Shown in pieces: positions 33,190 through 41,785 of a DNA stretch of 51,677 bases. This DNA comes from Paenibacillus jilunlii (GTDB lineage Bacteria > Bacillota > Bacilli > Paenibacillales > Paenibacillaceae): the NCBI RefSeq assembly GCF_900102965.1, contig NZ_FNGM01000033.1, forward strand, positions 1-51,677. Reading direction: 5' to 3'. The notes beneath the pieces were generated by a model, which did not search any database, was not told the origin of the DNA, and was given only the letters and a program-made list of their open reading frames with translations. Made by a program: the position numbers and the translations under genes. The first letter of the stretch is position 1; the number at the start of each line of letters is the position of its first letter.

Positions 33190-33477
33190 TTAGCGGTTCT
33201 TCTCAAAGGCCTCGTTGAATTCATGGGCCTGCCGGATATCAAGCGCGGTAAGCCCCTCCTCCTCTGCCGCAGACAGGCGAAGGAAGACTGTTTTGTAATC
33301 GACTGTAATATGCGGATGATGCTCGAAGGCTTCCGATATGGCGGCCACCTCATCCACAAAAGCAATCCCCTTCATATATTCATTGAACATGTATTTGCGC
33401 ACCAGAGTATTCTGCTCCAGCTTCCATCCTTCCAGCTTGCTCACCTGCTCCCGCAGCTCCTCTTCCGTAAATTGCAA
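33190..33477 (-). CDS. Pterin-4a-carbinolamine dehydratase
   Basis: A 95-residue dehydratase that recycles 4a-hydroxytetrahydrobiopterin. The signature FEHHPHITVDYKTV holds the two histidines H53 and H54. The length is typical (about 95-100). It starts with TTG at 33475-33477 with GGGAGG seven bases upstream. No phenylalanine hydroxylase gene is in the window, so the physiological partner is unknown. It faces the cytochrome gene across a shared terminator. Confidence 0.92.
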   Translation of the reverse strand: MQFTEEELREQVSKLEGWKLEQNTLVRKYMFNEYMKGIAFVDEVAAISEAFEHHPHITVDYKTVFLRLSAAEEEGLTALDIRQAHEFNEAFEKNR

Positions 33478-33546
33478 TGTTCTTCCTCCCTTACTAAATT
33501 AACAGCAAAAGCCTTGCAGCTCTATTACCAGTGGCGTTGATGCCTG

Positions 33547-33586
33547 AAACAAAACATCCCTCAGCTTATATAAAGTCCAAGGGATG
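33547..33586 (-). terminator. Possible terminator after the 33710-34012 gene
   Basis: On the minus strand CATCCCT and AGGGATG pair around an 18-base loop and are followed by TTTTGTTT. The remainder of the 33478-33709 gap shows nothing recognisable. Confidence 0.5.
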
Positions 33587-33709
33587 CGCCAGGATGAGGT
33601 TTTTTTGGTTTAATGTATTCACAAATCCCAGCAAATAGTACTCGACTCCACCAATTTTACCACGTGGTGCAGGCTGCGGGCAAACCGCCCCCCGGCACCT
33701 GCCTGTCCC

Positions 33710-34012
33710 CTAGACCAGAAGGACTGAAGCCAGATCCTCTTCGCCAAGCAAAATATTAATCCGGTGTGTCTCCTTGTCATAGATCACAACTCCGCTGCCC
33801 ACCTCAATCACCGGCTCATTGCCCAGGGCGTAGAACAGGTCCTCAGCAAGTGCTTCCCAGACTTCCAGCTTCGATTCCTGAGGCAGCTCCTGCCACTCAT
33901 CAGGCTCCATTTCAAAAAATACATACCCGTCGGAAATTCTTCCTACTGCTTCCGTCAGCTCACTCAAAATTTCACTGTAATCCCTGCCGTGCTTCACACC
34001 CACATCAATCAC
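33710..34012 (-). CDS. Small acidic protein of unknown function
   Basis: A 100-residue acidic protein that I do not recognise. It has alternating helix- and strand-like stretches (VGRISDGYVFFEMEPDEW, then VIEVGSGVVIYDKE) and no membrane segment or metal motif. The start is GTG at 34010-34012 with GGAG and GGA nearby upstream. Coding character is supported by its length, uninterrupted frame and a plausible downstream terminator. The reverse frame is also open, so certainty is moderate. Confidence 0.6.
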   Translation of the reverse strand: MIDVGVKHGRDYSEILSELTEAVGRISDGYVFFEMEPDEWQELPQESKLEVWEALAEDLFYALGNEPVIEVGSGVVIYDKETHRINILLGEEDLASVLLV

Positions 34013-34204
34013 TCCGTTTTCTCCACAGATGAATAATATCCTACCCTACTCATTATAGCCGAAAAAATGACTTCACAAAAAAGGGAATGCTGTCGATAAA
34101 TAAGAATATACGTGATTGGTCAGGCAGATGTTCCACCGCTGTTCATGGATGATACACGCGGTATAGTCGGACCACTTCTTAATTCTCATGGACGAGGTGC
34201 ATAA

Positions 34205-35005
34205 ATGGAGATTTCAACAATAATCGGTTTGATTTTTGGTCTGGTTACAATAGTATGGGGGATGTTTCTTAAGGGTGCTCCACTGCATGCCTTAAATGCT
34301 CCGGCCGCTTATGTAATTATCCTCTTGGGTACCGCAGCATCTATATTCATGGCTTTCCCGTTCTCGGAAGTCAAGAAAATCCCCTCATTGTTCAAGTTAA
34401 TATTTGTAAAGAAAAAAATGGTCAGCAAATCGGAACTCATTACCATGTTCATGGAGTGGGCTTCCATTACCCGCCGCGAAGGCCTGCTTGCCCTGGAATC
34501 CAAGGTCGATGAAATCGAAGACAACTTTCTCCGAAACGGCATGCGGATGATTATCGACGGCAACGATCAGGAATTTGTCCGCGATGTATTAATGGAAGAT
34601 ATCCATGCTACTGAAGATAGACATAAGGCCGGAGCACTTATTTTCTCCCAAGCCGGCATGTACGCTCCAACGCTGGGGGTACTCGGGGCTGTTATCGGGC
34701 TGATTGCCGCACTGTCGGATATGAGTGCCATGGAAAAACTGGCTCACGCCATCGGTGCAGCCTTCATCGCTACACTGGTCGGTATCTTCACAGGTTACGT
34801 GCTCTGGCATCCTATTTCGAACAAGCTGAAGCGGCTGTCCAAGCGGGAAATTGAGGTTAGGCTGATGATGGTGGAAGGGCTGTTGTCCATTCAGTCCGGG
34901 GTGTCCACAATCGCCATCAACCAGAAGCTCTCCGTCTTCCTCACTCCATCGGAACGTGCGAAGCTGAGTGACAAGGAGGGGGCTTCCAGTGAGCAAAAAG
35001 ACTAG
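34205..35005 (+). CDS. motA: Flagellar motor stator protein MotA
   Basis: A 266-residue stator subunit with four membrane segments (near 1-22, 33-52, 147-170 and 180-203). The cytoplasmic loop carries basic and acidic residues that contact the rotor, and the segment AGMYAPTLGVLGAVIGLI contains the conserved proline. It starts with ATG after a GAGGTG site. GTCGATAA at 34092-34099 resembles a SigD -10 (GCCGATAT), but the matching -35 is weak. It overlaps motB by 17 bases. Confidence 0.93.
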   Translation: MEISTIIGLIFGLVTIVWGMFLKGAPLHALNAPAAYVIILLGTAASIFMAFPFSEVKKIPSLFKLIFVKKKMVSKSELITMFMEWASITRREGLLALESKVDEIEDNFLRNGMRMIIDGNDQEFVRDVLMEDIHATEDRHKAGALIFSQAGMYAPTLGVLGAVIGLIAALSDMSAMEKLAHAIGAAFIATLVGIFTGYVLWHPISNKLKRLSKREIEVRLMMVEGLLSIQSGVSTIAINQKLSVFLTPSERAKLSDKEGASSEQKD

Positions 35006-35801
35006 ACATGAGGAGCACGAAGAGCATGCCGACGAATCCTGGCTGCTGCCCTATTCTGACTTAATGACGCTGCTGGTCGCTCTGTTCCTCGTTATGTACG
35101 CTATGAGTGCAACAGATGCCAAAAAATTCGAAGAAATGGCACAGGCCTTCAGTTCGGCACTGAACGGCGGGTCTGGAGTGCTGGAATACAGATCGGATGC
35201 TCCCACAAATACTCAGCTGGATCAGGGCAAAGAAGATAAAATGAACAGTGTCGTTGCTCCTAATACAGGCAAAGCCGATATCGCCAAGCTCCGCCAGAAG
35301 GAACAGGAGGAGCTTGAGAAGCTGAAGAAACAATTTGACCAGTATATTAAGAACAACGGTCTGACCGATTTGCTCAGCACCAAGCTGAATCAATCCCAAC
35401 TGACCATCACCATCAGCGATAACGCCTTGTTCTCCTCCGGACAAGCTGTAGTTAAAGATGAATCCCGCCAGCTGGCCAAATCCATTTCTACCATGCTGCA
35501 GCAATTTCCGAATTATGAAGTTTTGGTAGAGGGCCACACGGATAATATCCCAATCTCCAATAGCGAGTATCCATCCAACTGGGATCTCAGTGTCGCCCGT
35601 GCGCTGCAATTCATGAAAATTCTGCTGCTGAATCCCTATCTCGACCCGGTTAAGTTCAGTCCTATCGGCTATGGGGAATATCATCCGGTCGCTGATAATA
35701 CTACAGCAGCCGGTCGCGCGAAAAACCGGCGTGTGGAAGTCTCCATCCTTCGCAAATATCAGGATGTAACCGAAACTACGCCAGTTACGCCTAGCAATTA
35801 A
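34989..35801 (+). CDS. motB: Flagellar motor stator protein MotB
   Basis: A 270-residue partner of MotA. I chose the GTG at 34989 (SKKTRHEE) because AAGGAGG lies nine bases upstream, inside motA. A single membrane helix contains D24 (LLPYSDLMTLLVALF), the ion-binding aspartate. A coiled-coil plug region (about 100-125) and a C-terminal OmpA-like peptidoglycan-binding domain (VEGHTDNIPIS, RAKNRRVEVSI) follow. The pair forms the ion-driven stator. Proton versus sodium coupling cannot be decided by eye. Confidence 0.94.
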   Translation: MSKKTRHEEHEEHADESWLLPYSDLMTLLVALFLVMYAMSATDAKKFEEMAQAFSSALNGGSGVLEYRSDAPTNTQLDQGKEDKMNSVVAPNTGKADIAKLRQKEQEELEKLKKQFDQYIKNNGLTDLLSTKLNQSQLTITISDNALFSSGQAVVKDESRQLAKSISTMLQQFPNYEVLVEGHTDNIPISNSEYPSNWDLSVARALQFMKILLLNPYLDPVKFSPIGYGEYHPVADNTTAAGRAKNRRVEVSILRKYQDVTETTPVTPSN

Positions 35802-35825
35802 GATTCGCGCAAACCAAACTTAAAT

Positions 35826-35875
35826 AAAGAGCTGCTCTGAAGCGTCTAAATCGACCCTCAGAACAGCTCTTTTTA
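35826..35875 (+). terminator. Terminator between motB and rluF
   Basis: AGAGCTG-TCTGA and TCAGA-CAGCTCT arms pair and TTTTTA follows on the plus strand. The A-rich left side may let it also serve the facing minus-strand gene. Confidence 0.8.
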
Positions 35876-35904
35876 CGTTTATTTTATAGTGTCCGTGGGC
35901 GCCG

Positions 35905-36618
35905 TTATTGCAGCTGGTAGTTCAGCATAGCTCCCAGCTCCATCTTCTCCTGGACAGTCAGCTCACGCCATTCCCCGGTCTGCAGAGAACCCAGGTGGAT
36001 ATTCATCACCCTGATGCGCTGCAGCCGCCGGACCTCATAGCCAAAAGCAGCGCACATGCGGCGGATCTGCCGGTTCTTGCCTTCCGTCAGAATTATCCGG
36101 AACACCCGCTCACTGATCCGCGTCACTTGACAGGGGAGCGTACGGCTGCCCAGGATCTTGACCCCGCTGGACATCCCCGTAATAAAGGATGGAGTAACCG
36201 GACGGTCCACAGTAACGATATATTCCTTCTCATGTTTGCCTTCAGCCCGTAATATCTTGTTAACGATATCTCCATCATTGGTCAGCAGGATTAACCCCTC
36301 GGAATCTTTATCAAGTCTGCCGATAGGAAATATCCGCTCATGATGTCCGACAAAATCAACAATATTCCCCTGAATATGTGCTTCAGTCGTAGAAGTAATA
36401 CCGACTGGCTTATTCAACGCGATGTAGACAACCTTAATGCCCGTTTCAAGGCTTTTGCCGTCTATGCGCACATCATCTCCCGGCCCAGCCTGACTGCCAA
36501 GCACAGCCCGCTCTCCGTTGATGGTGACTCTGCCGCCTTCCACCAGCTTGTCTGCTTCACGCCGTGAGCAGAATCCTGTCTCACTGATGAATTTATTAAT
36601 TCTCACTTCAATCTTCAC
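35905..36618 (-). CDS. RluF/RluB-family rRNA pseudouridine synthase
   Basis: A 237-residue pseudouridine synthase. An S4 RNA-binding domain covers about residues 5-55. The catalytic motif GRLDKDSEGLILLTNDG has D103, and EGKNRQIRRM is a late family motif. It probably modifies 23S rRNA; the subfamily resembles RluF more than RluB, but I cannot fix the target. The GTG start at 36616-36618 overlaps the end of the sensor-kinase gene by 11 bases, so the two are translationally coupled, an odd pairing. Confidence 0.88.
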   Translation of the reverse strand: MKIEVRINKFISETGFCSRREADKLVEGGRVTINGERAVLGSQAGPGDDVRIDGKSLETGIKVVYIALNKPVGITSTTEAHIQGNIVDFVGHHERIFPIGRLDKDSEGLILLTNDGDIVNKILRAEGKHEKEYIVTVDRPVTPSFITGMSSGVKILGSRTLPCQVTRISERVFRIILTEGKNRQIRRMCAAFGYEVRRLQRIRVMNIHLGSLQTGEWRELTVQEKMELGAMLNYQLQ

Positions 36619-38923
36619 TCCGTTCTTCGTTCATAGCCTGCCCGGGAGTATGCTCTCCGGCTTCGGGCAGTTTAATGGTAACCTGAGCACCGCTCCCGTA
36701 TTCACTGTGTATTTCCAGGCTCCCCTTATGGGATTGGATAATCCGCTGGCTGACCATCAGCCCAAGGCCCGTTCCTGTCTCCTTGTTGGTAAAGAACGGC
36801 TCCCCTAGCTTCGGCAGCATTTCCTCAGGAACTCCTTCACCCTCGTCAGAGATGACAATCACTACAGTACCGTCAATGATTCGTTGCTCCAGTGTGATTG
36901 TGCCCCCGTCGGGCATGGCCTCAATTGCATTTTTGACAATGTTGATAAACACCTGCTTCAGCTGGTTTTCTTCACAGTGGACCGTTGCCGGCTGCTCGGA
37001 AAACCGGGCCTCGAATTCAATGCCGAACAGATGCGCCTGGCTGTCCAGAAGAGAGATCACATCCCCCAGAATGAGCCGGACGTCCCTAAGCTGAAAATGC
37101 ACAGCCTGCGGCTTGGCCAAAATCAAAAATTCACTCACGATCATATTAATCCGCTCCAGCTCCGAGAGCATAAGCTCAACATGAAGCGGCACCAGAATCT
37201 TCTTCTCCTGCTGGAGCTGCAGAAATCCCCTCAGGGTGGTTAACGGATTACGGATCTCATGGGCAACCCCGGCGGCAAGCTGGCCGACCGTAGTCAGCTT
37301 CTCAGAGCGTCTCAGCAGCTCCTCCATCCGGTTGCGTTCTGTCATATCACGCGAGACATGGACAAAGGACTGCGGATTGCCCTCCTCATCACGGATAACC
37401 GAGCTGCTGACGCTGACTTCCACGAGCGAACCGTCGCGTTTCAGCCTGATGGTCTCCAGCGGCGGCAGAACCGCTCCGTTCTTCAGCTCCTTCAGCCGGG
37501 TTTCCTCCTGCTTCTGCGCCGTAGCAGGCACCAGGTATGGCGTCTTATCCGACACATCGTCTGCGCTCCAGCCATACAGCTCTTCGAAAGCCCGGTTCGT
37601 ACTGATAATCCGTCCGTCCATATCCATGGTATGAATGGCATCTGAAGTGCCGTTAATGACGGACTCCAGTCGTTCTTTAACGGCCCGGTTCTCTTCCAGC
37701 GTCTGTCCCAGCCGGTTGGTATGCTGCAGCAGATGTGAGGTCATGGCATTGATACGGTGTGCCAGCTGCCCCAGCTCATCACGGCTGTCCACCTTAAGCG
37801 GGGGCTCGAATTTGCCCCGGGCCACATCGTTAACTTTTGCCAGGATATGCTGAATGGGCCGGGTAACTACACCCGCAAGGATATAGCTCGCCGCAAAAAA
37901 AACAACCAGCAGGATAATCGATGTAGTCACATTATTGACCAGCTGCTCTTTGATTACAGAGGAGATAACTGAATAATCCATGACTACACTAATGACGTAA
38001 TCCTCTACACCTGGCTGCGTAATGGGAATAAAGGTTTTCAGTACTCTTTTACCCAGCGCGTGTGTGTCCAATGTAAGAGGGCTGCCGCCGCTAAGAGCTT
38101 CCATAACAGCTGTCTTGTCCTCTTCAACATTGCCATAAATGTATGTACCATACTTAATAGCACGGCTTCTCAGCTTCTGGTTTGTAGGATCACTGCCATC
38201 TGGAAGCATGGTGGATACTCCAAAGGTTTTGGGATTGATTCCCGTGACCTCCAGAATGCCCGGGTTAACCTCTTTGGACTGACGGACAATCTCATCGGGA
38301 TTCATAATCTTGACGTAATCACTTACGGCGGTGCTGCGAATGTAAGGATCTATAATGTAATTGCTCTTTTGATCATAATAGTATCCCCACTTCTCAATAA
38401 ACTTCGGATTGGAGGTAGAATATTCAAAGGGGCCTGACCAAAAATGCTCAAAGCTCTGCCCCTGCTCGACGGAAACCTCCTGGCCTGCAAACAGCTCCAG
38501 AAATGCCACATACCAATAGCCCATACCTTTGGTAGACAGACCAATCTCACCGGGATCTGAGGATCTGGCTACAACCACATCATCCTCAGTCTTGACCAGG
38601 AGCGAAATATTAGACACTCCCAGTTTATGGGCCAGCGCAACCAGTTGAGCGTCCTTCACATTCTTAATGTCGGGATCAAGCTCTTTGGAAGCCAGAATAG
38701 CGGTCAATCTGAGGTTCTGGGCAATTTGATGCTGTACATAATTAGAGCTATAGCTGCTCTGCTCGACCGAAACGGCAATCTGTCTGGCGGCCATCTTCAT
38801 ATTCTTCACACTTTCATTGCGAAGGTTGCTCCGGGCGGCATGAAGATTAAGTGTTAGATTAAGCGCCAGAATTAAGAGTACCGATCCGAAAATGATTGCC
38901 GATAACTTAGTTTTTATGGACAA
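36608..38923 (-). CDS. Membrane sensor histidine kinase, phosphorelay-like
   Basis: A 771-residue kinase. A first membrane helix (about 7-27) is followed by a large extracellular sensor region (about 30-330), a second helix (about 335-358), HAMP, a PAS domain (about 425-535), a HisKA domain with H555 (AHEIRNPLTTLRGFLQL) and an HATPase domain (NIVKNAIEAMPDGG, SDEGEGVPEE, TGTGLGL). The H-box resembles the KinA-KinE kinases that phosphorylate Spo0F. No response regulator is adjacent, so it is an orphan. The start is TTG with AGAGGTG upstream. Confidence 0.9.
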   Translation of the reverse strand: MSIKTKLSAIIFGSVLLILALNLTLNLHAARSNLRNESVKNMKMAARQIAVSVEQSSYSSNYVQHQIAQNLRLTAILASKELDPDIKNVKDAQLVALAHKLGVSNISLLVKTEDDVVVARSSDPGEIGLSTKGMGYWYVAFLELFAGQEVSVEQGQSFEHFWSGPFEYSTSNPKFIEKWGYYYDQKSNYIIDPYIRSTAVSDYVKIMNPDEIVRQSKEVNPGILEVTGINPKTFGVSTMLPDGSDPTNQKLRSRAIKYGTYIYGNVEEDKTAVMEALSGGSPLTLDTHALGKRVLKTFIPITQPGVEDYVISVVMDYSVISSVIKEQLVNNVTTSIILLVVFFAASYILAGVVTRPIQHILAKVNDVARGKFEPPLKVDSRDELGQLAHRINAMTSHLLQHTNRLGQTLEENRAVKERLESVINGTSDAIHTMDMDGRIISTNRAFEELYGWSADDVSDKTPYLVPATAQKQEETRLKELKNGAVLPPLETIRLKRDGSLVEVSVSSSVIRDEEGNPQSFVHVSRDMTERNRMEELLRRSEKLTTVGQLAAGVAHEIRNPLTTLRGFLQLQQEKKILVPLHVELMLSELERINMIVSEFLILAKPQAVHFQLRDVRLILGDVISLLDSQAHLFGIEFEARFSEQPATVHCEENQLKQVFINIVKNAIEAMPDGGTITLEQRIIDGTVVIVISDEGEGVPEEMLPKLGEPFFTNKETGTGLGLMVSQRIIQSHKGSLEIHSEYGSGAQVTIKLPEAGEHTPGQAMNEERSED

Positions 38924-38977
38924 GCTGTATTTTCACCTCTTACCCGCTGGTAAATCCTAGCGGAGCATTCAAACATT

Positions 38978-39006
38978 ATCATACCTTTTGCCTCCCCATT
39001 TGAAAA
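38978..39006 (-). promoter_or_regulatory. Likely sensor kinase promoter
   Basis: On the minus strand TTTTCA (39001-39006), 17 bases and TATGAT (38978-38983) form a plausible SigA promoter about 55 bases before the TTG start. Confidence 0.5.
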
Positions 39007-39077
39007 GACATTTCACTCGCTGGCTGTTTCGGGAAATATTGAATTATGCAGACACTTTCTCTACAATGGATAAGAAA

Positions 39078-39171
39078 CCATCCACAGGTTATACACATAT
39101 AAACATTTTATCAGATTGCGATGTGCACAATATTGTGTATAAGTCGCGCCTTATCCACAGAGTTGTACACA
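39078..39171. promoter_or_regulatory. DnaA-box cluster upstream of tadA
   Basis: Within 94 bases: CCATCCACA (39078, two mismatches), TTATACACA (39089, perfect to TTATNCACA), TGTGTATAA (39134-39142, perfect on the minus strand), TTATCCACA (39151, perfect) and TTGTACACA (39163, one mismatch). The stretch between is AT-rich (39098-39112). The sites lie in the 300-base gap between the kinase and tadA. Such clusters bind DnaA in Firmicutes as transcription or titration sites; binding here is inferred. Confidence 0.6.
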
Positions 39172-39183
39172 ATTTGTTAAGAA

Positions 39184-39197
39184 CGAATATTTGTTCG
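39184..39197. promoter_or_regulatory. LexA (SOS) box candidate
   Basis: CGAATATTTGTTCG matches the Bacillus LexA consensus CGAACATATGTTCG at 12 of 14 positions and lies inside a longer AACGAA-N6-TTCGTT palindrome. It is 30 bases before the tadA start and just past the DnaA-box cluster. Confidence 0.45.
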
Positions 39198-39226
39198 TTG
39201 CACAAGGGGCATTTGCAGAAGGGAAG

Positions 39227-39733
39227 ATGAGCTTGAATAGTATAAATGATGAGCTGTCCTCTGAGGAATTGGCGGTTCATGAATATTGGATGAAAGAAGC
39301 GATTGCGGAGGCCCGCAAAGCGGAAGCTTTAGGCGAGGTTCCCATAGGAGCCGTAGTTGTCCGTAATGGACAGATTATTGGCCGCGGCTATAACCTGCGG
39401 GAGACCACGATGGATTCCACCGCCCACGCAGAGATGGTCGCGATTCGCGAAGCCAGTGTATTGCTTGGTTCGTGGCGTCTCCTGGACTGCCACCTGTATG
39501 TTACATTGGAGCCCTGCCCCATGTGTGCAGGAGCCATGGTCCAGTCCAGAGTGCCGCTTACGGTATTCGGCACCCCGGATCCCAAAGCCGGCTGTGCAGG
39601 CACACTCATGAATCTTCTGGAGGAGCCGCGCTTTAATCACCGCACCGAGGTCATTCAGGGCATATTGCAGCAGGAATGCGCTGAACTGCTGACCACTTTT
39701 TTCCGGCAGCTGCGTAAGAAATCTTCAAAGTAA
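39227..39733 (+). CDS. tadA: tRNA-specific adenosine deaminase
   Basis: A 168-residue zinc deaminase that converts the wobble adenosine of tRNA-Arg(ACG) to inosine. Zinc site and proton shuttle: H67-A-E69 and C97-P-M-C100. The C-terminal RFNHRTEV and FFRQLRKK are typical. The ATG at 39227 has AAGGGAAG just upstream and adds about 20 residues before the usual start; a second ATG at residue 22 is possible. In B. subtilis tadA lies directly upstream of ffs-dnaX. Here it is 35 kb away and on the opposite strand. Confidence 0.92.
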   Translation: MSLNSINDELSSEELAVHEYWMKEAIAEARKAEALGEVPIGAVVVRNGQIIGRGYNLRETTMDSTAHAEMVAIREASVLLGSWRLLDCHLYVTLEPCPMCAGAMVQSRVPLTVFGTPDPKAGCAGTLMNLLEEPRFNHRTEVIQGILQQECAELLTTFFRQLRKKSSK

Positions 39734-39743
39734 GGAGAATCCA

Positions 39744-40307
39744 ATGAATCATAAGTTATATGACACATCACATGGCATTTATATTTCTCTGCTGCAAACC
39801 CAGGATGCTGATGTACTCCTCCAGCTGCGTCTACGCAATAAAGAACACCATCAACCCTTTGAACCGCTTCGCGACGAAGATTACTTCACACTGGAAAGCC
39901 AGCAGCGGCTCCTTGCTCAGCGTGTGGAGGACTCTCTGGAAGACAGGGCGTACATGTTCGGTATATTTTTACTTGATGGCATGCTGATTGGACAGATCAC
40001 GATCTCTAATGTAGTACGCGGTGTTGGACAGTTTGCGGATATAGGCTACTTCATTGATTATGCGCTGCAGGGACAAGGATACACAAGCGCAGCCGTAGGC
40101 CTTATCCTGAAGTTTGCCTTCCGTTCCCTAGGCCTGCATAGAGTGCAAGCCGCCATTCTTCTTCATAATCACGGCTCCCGCCGGGTTTTGGAGAAGAACG
40201 GGTTCCTGGCTGAGGGCATAGCCCGCCGTTTTATTAAGATAAATGGACAATGGCAGGATCACCGGACTTACGCTATTCTCGCCGATGATATCCAGCCACA
40301 GGAGTAA
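39744..40307 (+). CDS. RimJ/RimL-like N-acetyltransferase
   Basis: A 187-residue GNAT enzyme close to the ribosomal-protein alanine acetyltransferases. DIGYFIDYALQGQGYTSAAV carries the acetyl-CoA site. HNHGSRRVLEKNGF is the typical RimJ motif, followed by a WQDHRTYAIL ending. It lies 10 bases after tadA with AAGGAG upstream and is probably cotranscribed with it. The target protein is unknown. Confidence 0.9.
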   Translation: MNHKLYDTSHGIYISLLQTQDADVLLQLRLRNKEHHQPFEPLRDEDYFTLESQQRLLAQRVEDSLEDRAYMFGIFLLDGMLIGQITISNVVRGVGQFADIGYFIDYALQGQGYTSAAVGLILKFAFRSLGLHRVQAAILLHNHGSRRVLEKNGFLAEGIARRFIKINGQWQDHRTYAILADDIQPQE

Positions 40308-40355
40308 TGACAGTCTTCCCCGGTGCAAGTTCTTCTCCCCTGTTAGGGGTAACAT

Positions 40356-40402
40356 GAAAAATCCCGCATAAGCGCGAGAACTTCGCACAAATGCGGGATT
40401 TT
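40356..40402. terminator. Bidirectional terminator between facing genes
   Basis: AAAAATCCCGCAT and ATGCGGGATTTTT form a 13-bp stem with A and T tracts on the two sides. It can end the tadA operon on the plus strand and the lipoprotein gene on the minus strand. Confidence 0.88.
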
Positions 40403-40419
40403 TGATTTCGCCTGCTTGC

Positions 40420-41517
40420 TTAGTAGGAGCTGCCGATGCTTCCAAATTCCTGCTGCAGCTCATCTGTGGTAATGACATCGTCTCCCTGAGGAATGCCGAT
40501 GGTGAAGGTCTGCTTTTCATTGATTTTACTGTATTGATTGCTGGCGGTTAAGGACAAGCTCACATTCTCGCCTTTGTCCGGATCATTCACCTTAATGTCC
40601 ATCAGGAGATCCTGATACACCGGAAAATCATCTTTGTTAATCGCTGTATTCAGATGGAACTTGTTGATGGTTAGATATTTCCCCAAATCGGCCAAGTCCT
40701 TGTCGAATTCTGCGCGGGTTTCACTGGACTTCAACTCTTCTTTGAATTTAGCCAGGTCTGCATCGTCAATTTTCAGCATTTCCTTATATTCCGGTTTGCT
40801 CACGATATCGATAATCTTCGGCAAGGCATTATTCACAAGAATCGTAAGCGCCTCTTTGACGTTATCATTATTTACGTTGAATTGAACCACCTGCTCTGCT
40901 TCTACACCCTCCGGCAAAGCGGCGTCCTTCGGCTTAATGTTCTTGAAGTATGTTGCATCATCATACTCGCCCATCAATGTGTTAAGCACCTCGTTAGAAA
41001 GCTTCTGCATCTTCTGAGTATCAAGAGCGTCAGGATTCCATTCGGTACCTCCCTGCTCAGCCAGTTGTTTCAGATCCAGCTCTACAAACTTGCCGACCAC
41101 CGTTTCTGGAAGCGGCAGGAATGGGATAGACGGTATTTTGATATATACCTTCTCCTTGGTCATCACCATTGGAATCGTGAAGGACATCGTCATATCACCC
41201 TTCAGATTGAGTACCATCGTCATTTCGGTCTGCATTGGATCTGCCTGATAGACACCGTCGATAGTGATATCGGCGTTTTTCAGCATACTGAGCACCTGCG
41301 CTGTTGAGCCATCCGACTCACCGTTTGCTGGCGCATCTATAGCCAGATTATTAATCACCAGCTTACTCTTCATCTCATACGATTTCAGAGTGGTCGCTTT
41401 GATCGCAGCAGATTTCAATGCCTCCTTAGGCGCTTGCTCCTTGTTGGCGCAGCCGGGTAAAATTACTGCAGCGGTTAGCAGCAGTGCGGCAGCGGACAAC
41501 CCCCATTTTCTCTTCAT
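40420..41517 (-). CDS. Lipoprotein, LppX/DUF6612-like
   Basis: A 365-residue lipoprotein. The signal peptide ends in the lipobox LPGC with C23 as the lipidated residue. The rest has a long beta-rich pattern with TMVLNLKGDMTMSFTIPMVM and a helical centre (about 240-290), as in DUF6612-type proteins of Firmicutes that bind or carry lipids or sit near the wall. No catalytic motif is seen. It faces tadA's partner gene across a bidirectional terminator. Confidence 0.8.
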   Translation of the reverse strand: MKRKWGLSAAALLLTAAVILPGCANKEQAPKEALKSAAIKATTLKSYEMKSKLVINNLAIDAPANGESDGSTAQVLSMLKNADITIDGVYQADPMQTEMTMVLNLKGDMTMSFTIPMVMTKEKVYIKIPSIPFLPLPETVVGKFVELDLKQLAEQGGTEWNPDALDTQKMQKLSNEVLNTLMGEYDDATYFKNIKPKDAALPEGVEAEQVVQFNVNNDNVKEALTILVNNALPKIIDIVSKPEYKEMLKIDDADLAKFKEELKSSETRAEFDKDLADLGKYLTINKFHLNTAINKDDFPVYQDLLMDIKVNDPDKGENVSLSLTASNQYSKINEKQTFTIGIPQGDDVITTDELQQEFGSIGSSY

Positions 41518-41618
41518 TAAAAATCTCCTCTCCCATGTGAACTATTTCTTCCCCTCCTTATGATAAACCATTTGGCAATTATGAGAAACATTTCTTTCTT
41601 AATATAACTCTAAAAAAA

Positions 41619-41771
41619 TCAGCCTTGGCGGTTATGATGGTCTACATGGTTAGCCTGCTTAACCTTTTTGGAGCCGGAAAGCGGTTCAGGTCCGGAGGAA
41701 TTGTGTTCCTTGCGGCGTTCCTGATGGTTATCTTCCGCACCTGGTGCAGGCATGCTTTTGGGTTTGCTCAT
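41619..41771 (-). CDS. sspP: Small acid-soluble spore protein P-like
   Basis: A 50-residue protein beginning at the ATG at 41769-41771 (MSKPKSMPAPG), with AGGAGG ten bases upstream. The core GPEPLSGSKKVKQANH matches the SspP signature (QPEPLSGSKKVKNRNH in B. subtilis). SspP is a minor spore-core protein made late in sporulation. It lies 14 bases after the 42127-41786 gene, so the pair may share a transcript. I see no obvious SigG promoter. Confidence 0.85.
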   Translation of the reverse strand: MSKPKSMPAPGAEDNHQERRKEHNSSGPEPLSGSKKVKQANHVDHHNRQG

Positions 41772-41785
41772 CTGTAGATCGCCTC

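Noticed and set aside
34080..34110. SigD promoter for motAB
   Set aside because: The -10-like GTCGATAA is reasonable but no TAAA-type -35 lies at the right distance, so I did not list it as a feature.
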